A stretch of DNA of 35,056 bases from Planctomycetales bacterium 71-10 (GTDB taxonomy: Bacteria; Planctomycetota; Planctomycetia; Isosphaerales; Isosphaeraceae): NCBI GenBank assembly GCA_001898385.1, contig MKTT01000061.1, positions 86,856-121,911 on the forward strand, written 5' to 3'. The stretch's first letter is position 1. Each line of letters starts with the position of its first letter. This document shows positions 17,451 to 25,569 of this stretch, one piece after another. The notes below the pieces were generated by a model. The model was not told the origin of the DNA and did no database searches. It saw only the letters and a list, made by a program, of their open reading frames with translations. The position numbers and the translations under genes were made by a program.

Positions 17451-18588
17451 CGACGCGGACCGGCGGGCGCAACTGCGATGGCGGCTCGTCCTCGGCCGGT
17501 TCTCCGAGCGTCGGCTCGGCGGCTGCGGGGGCGGCGACGGGCCCGAGGGAGGCCGGCACGCGCGGATGGACCGCGCGCTCGACTTCCTCTACGGCCGCGA
17601 GTACGCCGGCCGGGGCGTCCGCGGCGAGCGCTCCGGGGGCTGCGAGTCGAGCGTCCTGGCCGTGCCGGACTGGCTCAAGGACGTCCGCGAGCTGTTCCCG
17701 CGCGAGACGGTGGAGGTCGTCGAGAAGCACGCGCTGGAGCGGTACGGCATGACGGAGCTGGTCACCGACGAGGAGACCCTCCGCAAGCTGGAGCCCAGCT
17801 ACGACCTGCTCAAGGCCGTCCTCTCGTTCCGCCACCTGATGGCCCCGAAGGTCCTGGAGGTGGCCCGCCAGCTGATCCGCGAGGTCGTGGAAGACCTGCG
17901 GCGCAAGCTGGCGAAGGACGTGCGCCAGGCGTTCTGGGGCCGGCTGAACCGTCGCAAGCGGAGCCCGCTGAAGATCGCCCGCAACCTGGACTGGCGCGGG
18001 ACCATCCGGGCGAACCTGAAGCACTACGACCGCGACCGCCGTCGCCTGGTCGTCCGCACGCTCCACTTCTGGTCGCGGGTGGAGCACCACATCCCCTGGC
18101 ACATCATCATGGCCGTGGATTGCAGCGGCTCCATGATGGACTCCGTGATCCACAGCGCCGTGATGGCCGGCATCTTCAAGGGCCTGCCGGCGGTGCGGGT
18201 CAGCCTGGTGGCGTTCGACACCGCGGTCGTCGACCTGACCGAGCACGCGGACGACCCGGCCGCCGTGCTGATGAGCGTCCAACTCGGCGGCGGGACCGAC
18301 ATCGCCAGGGCGCTGGCGTACTGCGAGGGCCTGGTCGTCTCGCCCACGCGGACGATCGTCGTGCTGGTCACGGACTTCTACGAGGGGGGGCCGCCGGGGC
18401 CGTTGATCGCGACCGTGAAGCGGCTGCGCGAGTCCGGGGCCCGGGTCTTCGGCCTGGCGGCCCTGGATGCTGAGGCGAACCCCGTCTACGATCGGGCCAC
18501 GGCCGAGGCGTGCGCCGCCGTCGGCGCCGAGGTCGCGGCGCTGACCCCGAGGAGGCTGGCCGAATGGATGGCGCGGGCGATCTCCTGA
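17443..18588 (+). CDS. VWA domain protein (YehP-like)
   Basis: 381 residues, GTG start at 17443 overlapping the DUF5682 stop by 8 bp, with GGAGG 7 nt upstream. The N-terminal half (about 1-210) is helical and Arg/Lys-rich. The VWA domain from about 220 has a full MIDAS: DCSGS (D226), the threonine in GGGTDIA, and the aspartate in LVTDFYEGG. No membrane segment is seen, so it is cytoplasmic, as expected for a partner of the MoxR ATPase encoded two genes upstream. In MoxR-VWA pairs the MIDAS-bound metal is thought to take part in binding the ATPase ring or its clients. Family is clear; the client is unknown. Confidence 0.92.
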   Translation: MADDADRRAQLRWRLVLGRFSERRLGGCGGGDGPEGGRHARMDRALDFLYGREYAGRGVRGERSGGCESSVLAVPDWLKDVRELFPRETVEVVEKHALERYGMTELVTDEETLRKLEPSYDLLKAVLSFRHLMAPKVLEVARQLIREVVEDLRRKLAKDVRQAFWGRLNRRKRSPLKIARNLDWRGTIRANLKHYDRDRRRLVVRTLHFWSRVEHHIPWHIIMAVDCSGSMMDSVIHSAVMAGIFKGLPAVRVSLVAFDTAVVDLTEHADDPAAVLMSVQLGGGTDIARALAYCEGLVVSPTRTIVVLVTDFYEGGPPGPLIATVKRLRESGARVFGLAALDAEANPVYDRATAEACAAVGAEVAALTPRRLAEWMARAIS

Positions 18589-20690
18589 CGCGGCTGCGGG
18601 CCGCCCTGGCGTCCTTCGACGACGACGCGTTCGCCGCCCTCGCCAACAAGGGCCTGGTGCGCCGCGCCCGCAAGGACCTGGAATCGACCCAACCCACGAT
18701 CCTCGGGCCCGACGGCGAACGCCTGCGCGTGGAGGTCGGCGACGCCGTCGTCGCGGTCGACCCCACCCCCTCGCGCTCCATCTGCTCGTGCCCCGCCGAC
18801 GGGGCCTGCCGGCACGTCCTGGCCGCGCTGATCTTCCTCCGCGAGTCCGCCCCCGCGGGCGAGCCGGCGAGCCCCGCAGGCGACGAGGCGGCGGCCGAAC
18901 CTGCCCCATCGCCCTCGGCCGCCGAGGAGATCCTCGCCGTCGGCGACGAGGTCCTGGCGAAGTGGGCGGGCAAGGCGCTGGTGGGCCGGATGACGCTGGC
19001 CCTGGCGCGCGGGCTGCCGGTGGAGTTCGAGGAGGCCGGCGCGGTCGTCGCGCGGCTCCCGACGCGCAACGTCACATGCCGCTGGATGCCCGGCGGCGGG
19101 CCGGCGGGGATGGTCTGCTCGTGCCACGCGGCCGACGCGTGCGAGCACAAGGTCGCAGCGATCCTGGCGTTCCAGACGGCGAGGGGCGGGAGGACGCTGG
19201 AGGAGCCGGAGCCCGCGCGCGGGGCCTCTGCCGACGCGCCTCGGACCCGCGCGGAGGTTCTGGATGCGGTCGCCGACGTCACGCGGCAGATGGTCGCCCT
19301 CGGCGTCTCCCGGCCGTCGCGCGCCGCGGCCGAGCGCCTGCGCACGCTGGCCGTCTCGGCCCACGGCGTCGACCTGCCGCGCCTGGAGCGCTCGTTGCGC
19401 TCGCTGGCCGACGCCGTGGAGCAGGGCCTGGCCCGCGCCGCGCAGGCCGACGCGGCCGGGCTGCTCGCCCGCGCCGCGCACGTCGAGGCGCTGGCCCACG
19501 CGATCCGGACCCGCCCGGACCACACGCTCATCGGCGAGCACCGCACTTCGTACGAGCCGGTCGGCGACGTCGAGGTCGTGGGCATGGGCGCGCGGCGGTG
19601 GCGGTCGCCGAGCGGCTACGCGGGCCTCACCGTCGTCTTCTGGGATCGCTCGGCGAACCGTTGGGCCACCTGGACCGAGGCCCGGCCGCTGACCACGGGC
19701 GGGGTCGACCCGGCGCAGCGCTACCACGCCGAGGGCCCCTGGATGGGCGTGGCCTCGCCCGCCGCGGCCGTCCGCCACGCCTTGCGGCTCTCCGGCGCCT
19801 ACCGCAATCGCCTGGGCCGGCTGTCGGGCCGCCCGGGCACGCGGGCGTTCCCGATCGGCCCGGCCGACCCGCGCTCGGTCCCGGGGCGGGTCGTCGCCTG
19901 GTCCGACCTGGCGGAACGGGCCCGGCTCCTGTTCGGCGGCGGCTTCCGCGACCGCAACGAGCAGGACGAGCTGGTCCTCCTCGCGCCCTCGGCGTGGGGG
20001 CCTGCGGAATTCGACCCGGTCCGCCAGGAATTGACGCGGATCGTCTTCGACGCCGACGGCCGGGCGATCCCGCTCGTCCTCCGGCACGACCCCGAGGTTC
20101 CGAAGGCCGTCGAGGCGCTGGAGAACTACGACCCGGCGGCCGTCGATTCCGTGCTGGGCGTCCTCCGCCTCGGCGACGGCCGCCTGGCCGTCGAGCCGAT
20201 CGCGCTGCACGGCGCGAAAGGCGTCTTCAACCCGACCCTGGACTCCGCGCCCCGCGCCGCGGTCTCGCGATCGGCGGAGGGGGGCGCGACGGTCGAGGCC
20301 GACGACGAGGGAGACGACGTCGACGAGGGCGAGGCGACCGTCCCGTCGTCGACGCGGCTGGGGATGCTGCTGGGGGCGATGGCCTCGCACCTGGAGGCCG
20401 CGGGGGAGGGGGGGCTGGCCGCGTTCCGGCCGATCGCCGCCCTGCGCGGGCTGGCCGACCGGGCCGAGGCGCTGGGGCTGGCGACCTGCGCCCGGGCCGT
20501 CGCCCGCGCGGTCGAGCACCTGGAACGGCAGCGCCGGGGCGAGGACGTCGATCCCGGCCTCGCCGCGCGCGACCTGTTGCGCGCGTACCACGTCGTCCGG
20601 CTGGCCGCGGCCCAGGAGGCGGTCGCGACGGCGACGGCGCGGCTCGTCGCTCAGCCCTTCGGCTCGCCTGCCTCGTCGGCCCCGGCCTGA
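18564..20690 (+). CDS. SWIM zinc-finger protein (YehQ-like)
   Basis: 708 residues, ATG 18564 overlapping the VWA gene by 25 bp, with GAGGAGG 8 nt upstream. Two SWIM zinc fingers near the N-terminus: CSCPADGACRH (C74, C76, C82, H84) and CSCHAADACEH (C185, C187, C193, H195). SWIM fingers bind DNA or protein. The remainder (about 210-700) is a long Ala/Leu/Arg-rich helical region with mixed alpha/beta segments around LVLLAPSAWGPAEFDP and an acidic stretch EADDEGDDVDEGE. It is the last gene of the MoxR operon; its final 40 bp overlap the 3' end of the DUF4132 gene on the other strand. Confidence 0.9.
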   Translation: MDGAGDLLTRLRAALASFDDDAFAALANKGLVRRARKDLESTQPTILGPDGERLRVEVGDAVVAVDPTPSRSICSCPADGACRHVLAALIFLRESAPAGEPASPAGDEAAAEPAPSPSAAEEILAVGDEVLAKWAGKALVGRMTLALARGLPVEFEEAGAVVARLPTRNVTCRWMPGGGPAGMVCSCHAADACEHKVAAILAFQTARGGRTLEEPEPARGASADAPRTRAEVLDAVADVTRQMVALGVSRPSRAAAERLRTLAVSAHGVDLPRLERSLRSLADAVEQGLARAAQADAAGLLARAAHVEALAHAIRTRPDHTLIGEHRTSYEPVGDVEVVGMGARRWRSPSGYAGLTVVFWDRSANRWATWTEARPLTTGGVDPAQRYHAEGPWMGVASPAAAVRHALRLSGAYRNRLGRLSGRPGTRAFPIGPADPRSVPGRVVAWSDLAERARLLFGGGFRDRNEQDELVLLAPSAWGPAEFDPVRQELTRIVFDADGRAIPLVLRHDPEVPKAVEALENYDPAAVDSVLGVLRLGDGRLAVEPIALHGAKGVFNPTLDSAPRAAVSRSAEGGATVEADDEGDDVDEGEATVPSSTRLGMLLGAMASHLEAAGEGGLAAFRPIAALRGLADRAEALGLATCARAVARAVEHLERQRRGEDVDPGLAARDLLRAYHVVRLAAAQEAVATATARLVAQPFGSPASSAPA

Positions 20691-23600
20691 CCGGCGATGC
20701 GCTTGAGGTCCCCCAGGGCCTCGGAGTAGACGACCGGCGGGACGTCGCCGAAGGCGATCAGGCGGTCGTCCTTCTCGTCGCTCGGGTTGTCGTAGACGTA
20801 GCTGCCGACGTCCACCGCCCCGGCCTTCACGAAGTAGAAGTCGCCGAGCTGGATGGAGTCGTCCATCCCGATCCCCATGTACATGCCGTCGACGCCCACG
20901 AACGCCTCGGCCGTCGCGAAGACCTTGCGATAGGAGTCGACGCCGCCGCCGTCGGTGACCGACCCGCGCACCCAGCCCAGCTTCTCGGCCCGGCCGCGGA
21001 AGGTCATGGCGTTGAGGGACGTCCCGGTGAACGCCTTGGAGAGCTTCTCGTCGCGCCGGTCGTCGGGCACGCGCACCACGGGACGTTCCAGTTGCGGGAA
21101 GGGGGACTCGACCTCGTAGTCGGCGAAGTGGGTCCGCCAGGCTTGCAGCGTCGCGTCGTCCAGTTCGAGCGGATGGACGATGCCGACGGAGCCGCCCTCG
21201 GGGAGTTCGAACGGCTCGTCGGCCGGATCGGTCAGCGTGCGGTCTTCGAGCGCCCGGAACGCGCCGGTCGGCGCGCCCGAGTCGTCGTAATGGCACCAGA
21301 CGAGCCGGCTCGCGAACGGGAGGAACAGGACCGGGTGGTTCAGGAACAGCTCGCGCCAGCGGGACGTCGGCCAGCGGTGCTGGCGGACCATGAGGTTTTC
21401 GAGCCGGAGCTTCTGGGCCTTGGCGACCTCGCGCAGGGTCGCCCCCAGGTCCTTGAACTCGGCCAGCGTCTCCTTCGGCAGGCTCTTGGGGAGGGTGGCG
21501 ACGCGCTTGTTCTTCTCGACGTCGCGATACCGGAACTTGAAGTCGGGGCCGATGCTCGCCTCGATCGCCTTGCCGCCGGCCTCGATCAGCCTCGGCTTGC
21601 CGGGCTCGAAGCCGAGCCAGGGGACGACGCGGTCGCCCAACTCATCGACGGTGACGCGCAGGCGGTCGGCCGCCGCGCGGAACGCCTCCTCGGCTGCGGC
21701 GCCGACATTCTTCTGCTTGGACCGATAGCGAGTGGCCGCGGCGTCGACGCTCATCAGGGCGGCGTCGCTCCCCATCAGGGCGAGGGCCTGCACGGCATAC
21801 TCGGCCATCTTGCCCCGGCTCGACGACGCCCAGGTATCGATCAGGTGGGCGAGGACGGGGACGGCCCGATCGTCCCCCAGCAGGCCGGCGATCGCCAACG
21901 CCCAACGGTCCTTGGCGTCGGCCTTCGACGCGGCGAACCGGCGCAGGACTTCGAGCGCGAAGTCGCCGCCCGACTTGCGGTCGATCAGGCCGTACAGCGG
22001 CCGGGCCTCGACGTCGGCCTTGATCTCCTTCGCCCGCGACTGGCGGAAGAGGAGGTAGCGCGTGGCCGTCTGGCCCAGGGCCTCGCCGTCGCGGTACTTC
22101 AACGCCGGGAGTTGCGATTCATCCAACCAGGACGCGGCGACGGCCTTGAGCTTGGGCGCGGCCCGAGCGATCCGGCGGTCGACCTCCTCGCGGCCGACCT
22201 CGCGGCCCTCGGCGGCCATCGCGGCGTCGAGCGTGGCGAGGATGGCGTCACGGACGTCCTCATCGGGTTCGTCGTCCATGCGGCCCTCCAGCGTCTTGAG
22301 GGCCTCGGGCGTCGCGGCCGTGGCGAGCAGGACGACGGCCGCGGCGCGAGTCGCGGCCTTGCGGTCGCCCAGCATCGCGGTCGCGCGCGGCGCGACCTCG
22401 GCCCCCAGCCGGCCGAGGGCCCGAGCGGCGGCGTCCCGGACGGCCTTCGACTTGTGCTCGGTGAGTTCCCACAAGGGTTCCGCCATGCCCCGCGGATCCC
22501 ACCGGGAGGCGAGGTTGAGATAGGGCAGGATGATCGCGCTGGGATCGGGGCGCCAGCTATGGGCTTGCAGGCTCTCGTCCCCCCGCAATCCCTTCAGGAT
22601 TTCGGCCCGGATTCGCTCGCGGTGAGCCCCGTCGTCGAACTCGATGAGCCGGCCGATCGCGTCGAGGTGGGTCGACGAACTCCAACTTTCCAGGGCGGCG
22701 AAGACCGCCGGGAGGGCCCTCACGCCCAGGGCCTTCACCGCGCCGTCGACGATCTCCTTCACGTTGCCCTGGAGTTGCCAGTCGTGGCCGGCCTTGCCCG
22801 CCTTGGCCATCCTGCCTCGCATCAGCGAGACGACCTCGGCGAGGGCCGGCTCGCCGAAGGTCTCGATCATCCAGATCGCGGCCTCGGGATGATGATAGGA
22901 TTCCTTCTCCCGGGCGAGGACCGCGCGGGCGTACTCCAGGGCCTTGTCGCGATATTTCTTCGGGTCGTGCCGCGCCATGACCTGCCCGATCTGGAAGCCG
23001 GCGTGGTCGTCCTCGGCATGGGGCCACGCGGAGGCGACGGCCTCCTCGTAGCGGTCGGCACCGCCCTTCAGGATCGTCTCGCAGAGTTCGGGCGACAGCG
23101 AATCCTTGCCGAGCATCCGGCCCAGCAACGGCCCGAGGCGGGCCGGCGCGTTCGCGAGGATCAGGCGGGCGACGCGGGGGCCCGGGGCGAGCCGCGCGTA
23201 GGGCGACGCCATGGCCTCGGAGGCCTTCCAGGCGGCCTTCAACCCGGCGTCCGACAGCCCCAGCAGGTGGCGCCCCGCTGACGTCGGCACGGCGTTGCGC
23301 TCGAGGGGCGTCACCGAGGCCACGGTGATCGCGGCGAGCGTCGGCGCGTCCACGCCGGCCTCCTCCAGGACCTCGCCGACGGAGGGATACGTCGGCTCGT
23401 CCGCCTTCTCGCGGTCCACGAGGTACGAGATCCAATGGCCGATCGAGTCGAAGGCTCGGACCGCGGCCAGCGCCCGGAGCGCCCGACGGCCTTCGTCGTC
23501 GAGCTTCGCCGGGGCCGGCAGGATCCCCGCGAGCTGGTGCGTCCAGTACATCCACTGGGTCGAGTGCTTGGGCCGCGCCGCCAGCGCCTCGATCGCCGCG

Positions 23601-23704
23601 ATCGCCGTCGGGTCGCCCGACTCGATGTAGGATAGGGCGTCGTTGCCCGGCGTCTTGTTGTAATACTTCAACCAGCCCTGCATCGCCTGCGTGATCTTCC
23701 CCAT
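20651..23704 (-). CDS. DUF4132 / HEAT-repeat protein (YehI/MolR-like)
   Basis: 1017 residues. ATG 23704 has GGGAGGTGA 6 nt upstream. Most of the N-terminal two thirds is built of HEAT-like helical pairs (for example AVRDAAARALGRLGAEVAPR). The C-terminal 320 residues match the DUF4132 pattern: KSLPKETLAEFKDLGATLRE, RLENLMVRQHRWP, FLPFASRLVW and VGIVHPLELDD, ending in a WGR-independent alpha/beta part with YDNPSDEKDDRLIAFGDVPP. DUF4132 proteins (E. coli YehI) are encoded beside MoxR/VWA/SWIM genes, so this is probably the fifth member of the cassette although transcribed toward it. The convergent 3' ends overlap by 40 bp. No catalytic motif is recognised; HEAT repeats suggest a scaffold. Confidence 0.88.
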   Translation of the reverse strand: MGKITQAMQGWLKYYNKTPGNDALSYIESGDPTAIAAIEALAARPKHSTQWMYWTHQLAGILPAPAKLDDEGRRALRALAAVRAFDSIGHWISYLVDREKADEPTYPSVGEVLEEAGVDAPTLAAITVASVTPLERNAVPTSAGRHLLGLSDAGLKAAWKASEAMASPYARLAPGPRVARLILANAPARLGPLLGRMLGKDSLSPELCETILKGGADRYEEAVASAWPHAEDDHAGFQIGQVMARHDPKKYRDKALEYARAVLAREKESYHHPEAAIWMIETFGEPALAEVVSLMRGRMAKAGKAGHDWQLQGNVKEIVDGAVKALGVRALPAVFAALESWSSSTHLDAIGRLIEFDDGAHRERIRAEILKGLRGDESLQAHSWRPDPSAIILPYLNLASRWDPRGMAEPLWELTEHKSKAVRDAAARALGRLGAEVAPRATAMLGDRKAATRAAAVVLLATAATPEALKTLEGRMDDEPDEDVRDAILATLDAAMAAEGREVGREEVDRRIARAAPKLKAVAASWLDESQLPALKYRDGEALGQTATRYLLFRQSRAKEIKADVEARPLYGLIDRKSGGDFALEVLRRFAASKADAKDRWALAIAGLLGDDRAVPVLAHLIDTWASSSRGKMAEYAVQALALMGSDAALMSVDAAATRYRSKQKNVGAAAEEAFRAAADRLRVTVDELGDRVVPWLGFEPGKPRLIEAGGKAIEASIGPDFKFRYRDVEKNKRVATLPKSLPKETLAEFKDLGATLREVAKAQKLRLENLMVRQHRWPTSRWRELFLNHPVLFLPFASRLVWCHYDDSGAPTGAFRALEDRTLTDPADEPFELPEGGSVGIVHPLELDDATLQAWRTHFADYEVESPFPQLERPVVRVPDDRRDEKLSKAFTGTSLNAMTFRGRAEKLGWVRGSVTDGGGVDSYRKVFATAEAFVGVDGMYMGIGMDDSIQLGDFYFVKAGAVDVGSYVYDNPSDEKDDRLIAFGDVPPVVYSEALGDLKRIAGQAGADEAGEPKG

Positions 23705-23941
23705 CGCGTCACCTCCCGTGCGGCGATGATCGCGCGCCGCGGCGAGGCAATCCATGGGCCTCCCCGGCGGCCGATCGACTTCATCGCGCCTCCGCCGTAG
23801 AGTCGGTGGGCGTCGACGCTCGCCGGATCGATGCGACGGCCGATCGTCGGCCCGACGCCGCATGCACGCCCCGCCGACCCCGTTCGGCCCGAGGCCGGGG
23901 CCGGGACTCGAAACCGCGATCGAAGGAGCCGAGGCACGCCG

Positions 23942-24715
23942 ATGGATAGCGCCGCGAAGACCGTGATGGACCTGTTCCGCCTGGACGGACGTCGCGCCCT
24001 GGTGACGGGCGGCAGCAAGGGGCTGGGGCGGACGATCGCCGAGGCGCTCGCGCAGGCCGGGGCCGACGTCGTCGTCGTCAGCCGCACCGCGAGCGAGTGC
24101 GAGCGGGCCGCCGGCGAGATCGCCTCGGCGACCGGCCGCCGCGCCCTGGCGATCGCGGCCGACGTGACCCGCGCCGAGGACGTCGACCGGCTGGCGGCCG
24201 AGGCCGGCGCGATCGACGTCCTGGTCAACAGCGCGGGGATCAACATCCGGGGCCCGGCCGCGACGCTGACCGAGGCCGACTGGGACACCGTGCTCGACGT
24301 GAACCTGAAGGCGCCGTTCCTCCTCGCCCGAAGGTTCGGCCCCGCGATGGCCGAACGGGGATGGGGCCGGATCGTCCAGCTCGGCTCGATCCTATCGACG
24401 ATCGGCATCGCCGGCAGGACGCCGTACGCGTCGTCCAAGGCAGGGCTCCTCGGGCTGACGAAGACGCTGGCCCTGGAATGGGCCGACCGCGGCGTGACGG
24501 TGAACGCCCTCTGCCCGGGGCCGTTCGCGACCGAGATGAACCGCCCGCTGCTGGACGACCCGACCAAGTACGCGGAGTTCGTCGCCAGCATCCCCGTCGG
24601 CCGCTGGGGCGAGCTGCACGAGATCGCCGGGGCCGCCCTCTTCCTGGCCTCGGACGCGTCGTCGTACATGACCGGCTCGGCGCTCTACGTCGACGGCGGC
24701 TGGACCGCGAGGTGA
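23942..24715 (+). CDS. SDR family oxidoreductase
   Basis: 257 residues of the classical short-chain dehydrogenase/reductase family. Cofactor motif TGGSKGLG (22-29), NSAG (96-99), catalytic S149, and YASSK with Y162/K166. The sequence resembles gluconate 5-dehydrogenase-like or 3-oxoacyl-ACP-reductase-like SDRs, but substrate cannot be read from the sequence. SRTA at the end of beta 2 places a basic residue (R48) where NADP(H)-preferring enzymes often have one. ATG 23942 has AAGGAG about 11 nt upstream. It is followed after 4 bp by a second SDR, so the two form an operon and may act on the same pathway. Divergent from the DUF4132 gene. Confidence 0.9.
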   Translation: MDSAAKTVMDLFRLDGRRALVTGGSKGLGRTIAEALAQAGADVVVVSRTASECERAAGEIASATGRRALAIAADVTRAEDVDRLAAEAGAIDVLVNSAGINIRGPAATLTEADWDTVLDVNLKAPFLLARRFGPAMAERGWGRIVQLGSILSTIGIAGRTPYASSKAGLLGLTKTLALEWADRGVTVNALCPGPFATEMNRPLLDDPTKYAEFVASIPVGRWGELHEIAGAALFLASDASSYMTGSALYVDGGWTAR

Positions 24716-24719
24716 CCCG

Positions 24720-25526
24720 ATGGACCTGGAATTGAAGGGCGGCGCGGCCATCGTCACCGGCGGGGCCGGCGGGATCGGGCTGGCCGCGGCTCGTCTGCTC
24801 GCGTCGGAAGGCGTCGGGGTGGCGATCTGGGACCTGGCCGGCGCGGAAGCCGCCGCGGAGGCGATCCGCGTCGAGTTCAACGTCGCCGCGATCGGCCTGA
24901 CGGTCGACGTGGCCGAGGAGGATTCGGTCGCGTCCGCGATGCTGCAGACGGCCGGAGCACTCGGCCCGCCCGACCATCTCGTCCACGCCGCGGCGATCGG
25001 ATCGGGGAAGTTCGGATTCCCGTTCACGAACCTTCGGCCGTCCGACTGGGCGCGCGTGCTGCGAGTGAACGTCGTGGGGATGGCGAACGTCGCGCACTCG
25101 GTCGCGCCGGGGATGGTGGAGCGGGCGAAGGGGACGATGGTCTTCGTCGCGTCGGTCGCGGGCCAGATCGGCTCGCAGACCGATCCCCCCTACAGCGCGT
25201 CCAAGGCGGCCAACATCAACTTCGCGCAATGCCTGGCGAAGGACCTGGCCCCGCTCGGCGTCCGCGTCAACACGGTCTGCCCGGGGATGGTCCGGACGAC
25301 GCTGAATCGGTCCGTCTGGCAGGCGTGGCACGATCAGGCTTCGCCGCCCGACCGCCTGACCTACGAGGAGTGGTCCGACCGCAAGATCCGCGCGGTGGTG
25401 CCGCTGGGGCGATGGCAGACGCCCGAGGCCGTCGCCGACATGATCGTGTTCCTCTCCTCGCGACGCGCCGAGCACGTCACCGGGCAGACGATCAACGTCG
25501 ACGGCGGATTCGTGATGCACTGGTGA
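24720..25526 (+). CDS. SDR family oxidoreductase
   Basis: 268 residues, classical SDR. Cofactor motif TGGAGGIG (13-20), D38 in IWDLAG at the end of beta 2 (NAD preferred), HAAA in place of the usual NNAG (89-92), catalytic S145, and YSASK with Y158/K162. The C-terminus GQTINVDGGFVMHW is typical. ATG 24720 lies 4 bp after the stop of the first SDR, with GAGGTGA overlapping that gene's end, so translation is probably coupled. The pair suggests successive or reversible oxidation-reduction of a sugar or hydroxy-acid, but the substrate is not evident. A strong terminator hairpin follows at 25536. Confidence 0.9.
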   Translation: MDLELKGGAAIVTGGAGGIGLAAARLLASEGVGVAIWDLAGAEAAAEAIRVEFNVAAIGLTVDVAEEDSVASAMLQTAGALGPPDHLVHAAAIGSGKFGFPFTNLRPSDWARVLRVNVVGMANVAHSVAPGMVERAKGTMVFVASVAGQIGSQTDPPYSASKAANINFAQCLAKDLAPLGVRVNTVCPGMVRTTLNRSVWQAWHDQASPPDRLTYEEWSDRKIRAVVPLGRWQTPEAVADMIVFLSSRRAEHVTGQTINVDGGFVMHW

Positions 25527-25535
25527 AGACGAGGA

Positions 25536-25565
25536 CGCCCGACGCGCCTCGCGGCGCGTCGGGCG
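25536..25565. terminator. Bidirectional hairpin between SDR and Ro60 genes
   Basis: Perfect 13-bp stem (CGCCCGACGCGCC at 25536-25548 with its complement at 25553-25565) and a 4-nt loop TCGC, placed between the stop codons of two convergent genes. No T-run, which is usual in this window. Confidence 0.75.
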
Positions 25566-25569
25566 GGCC

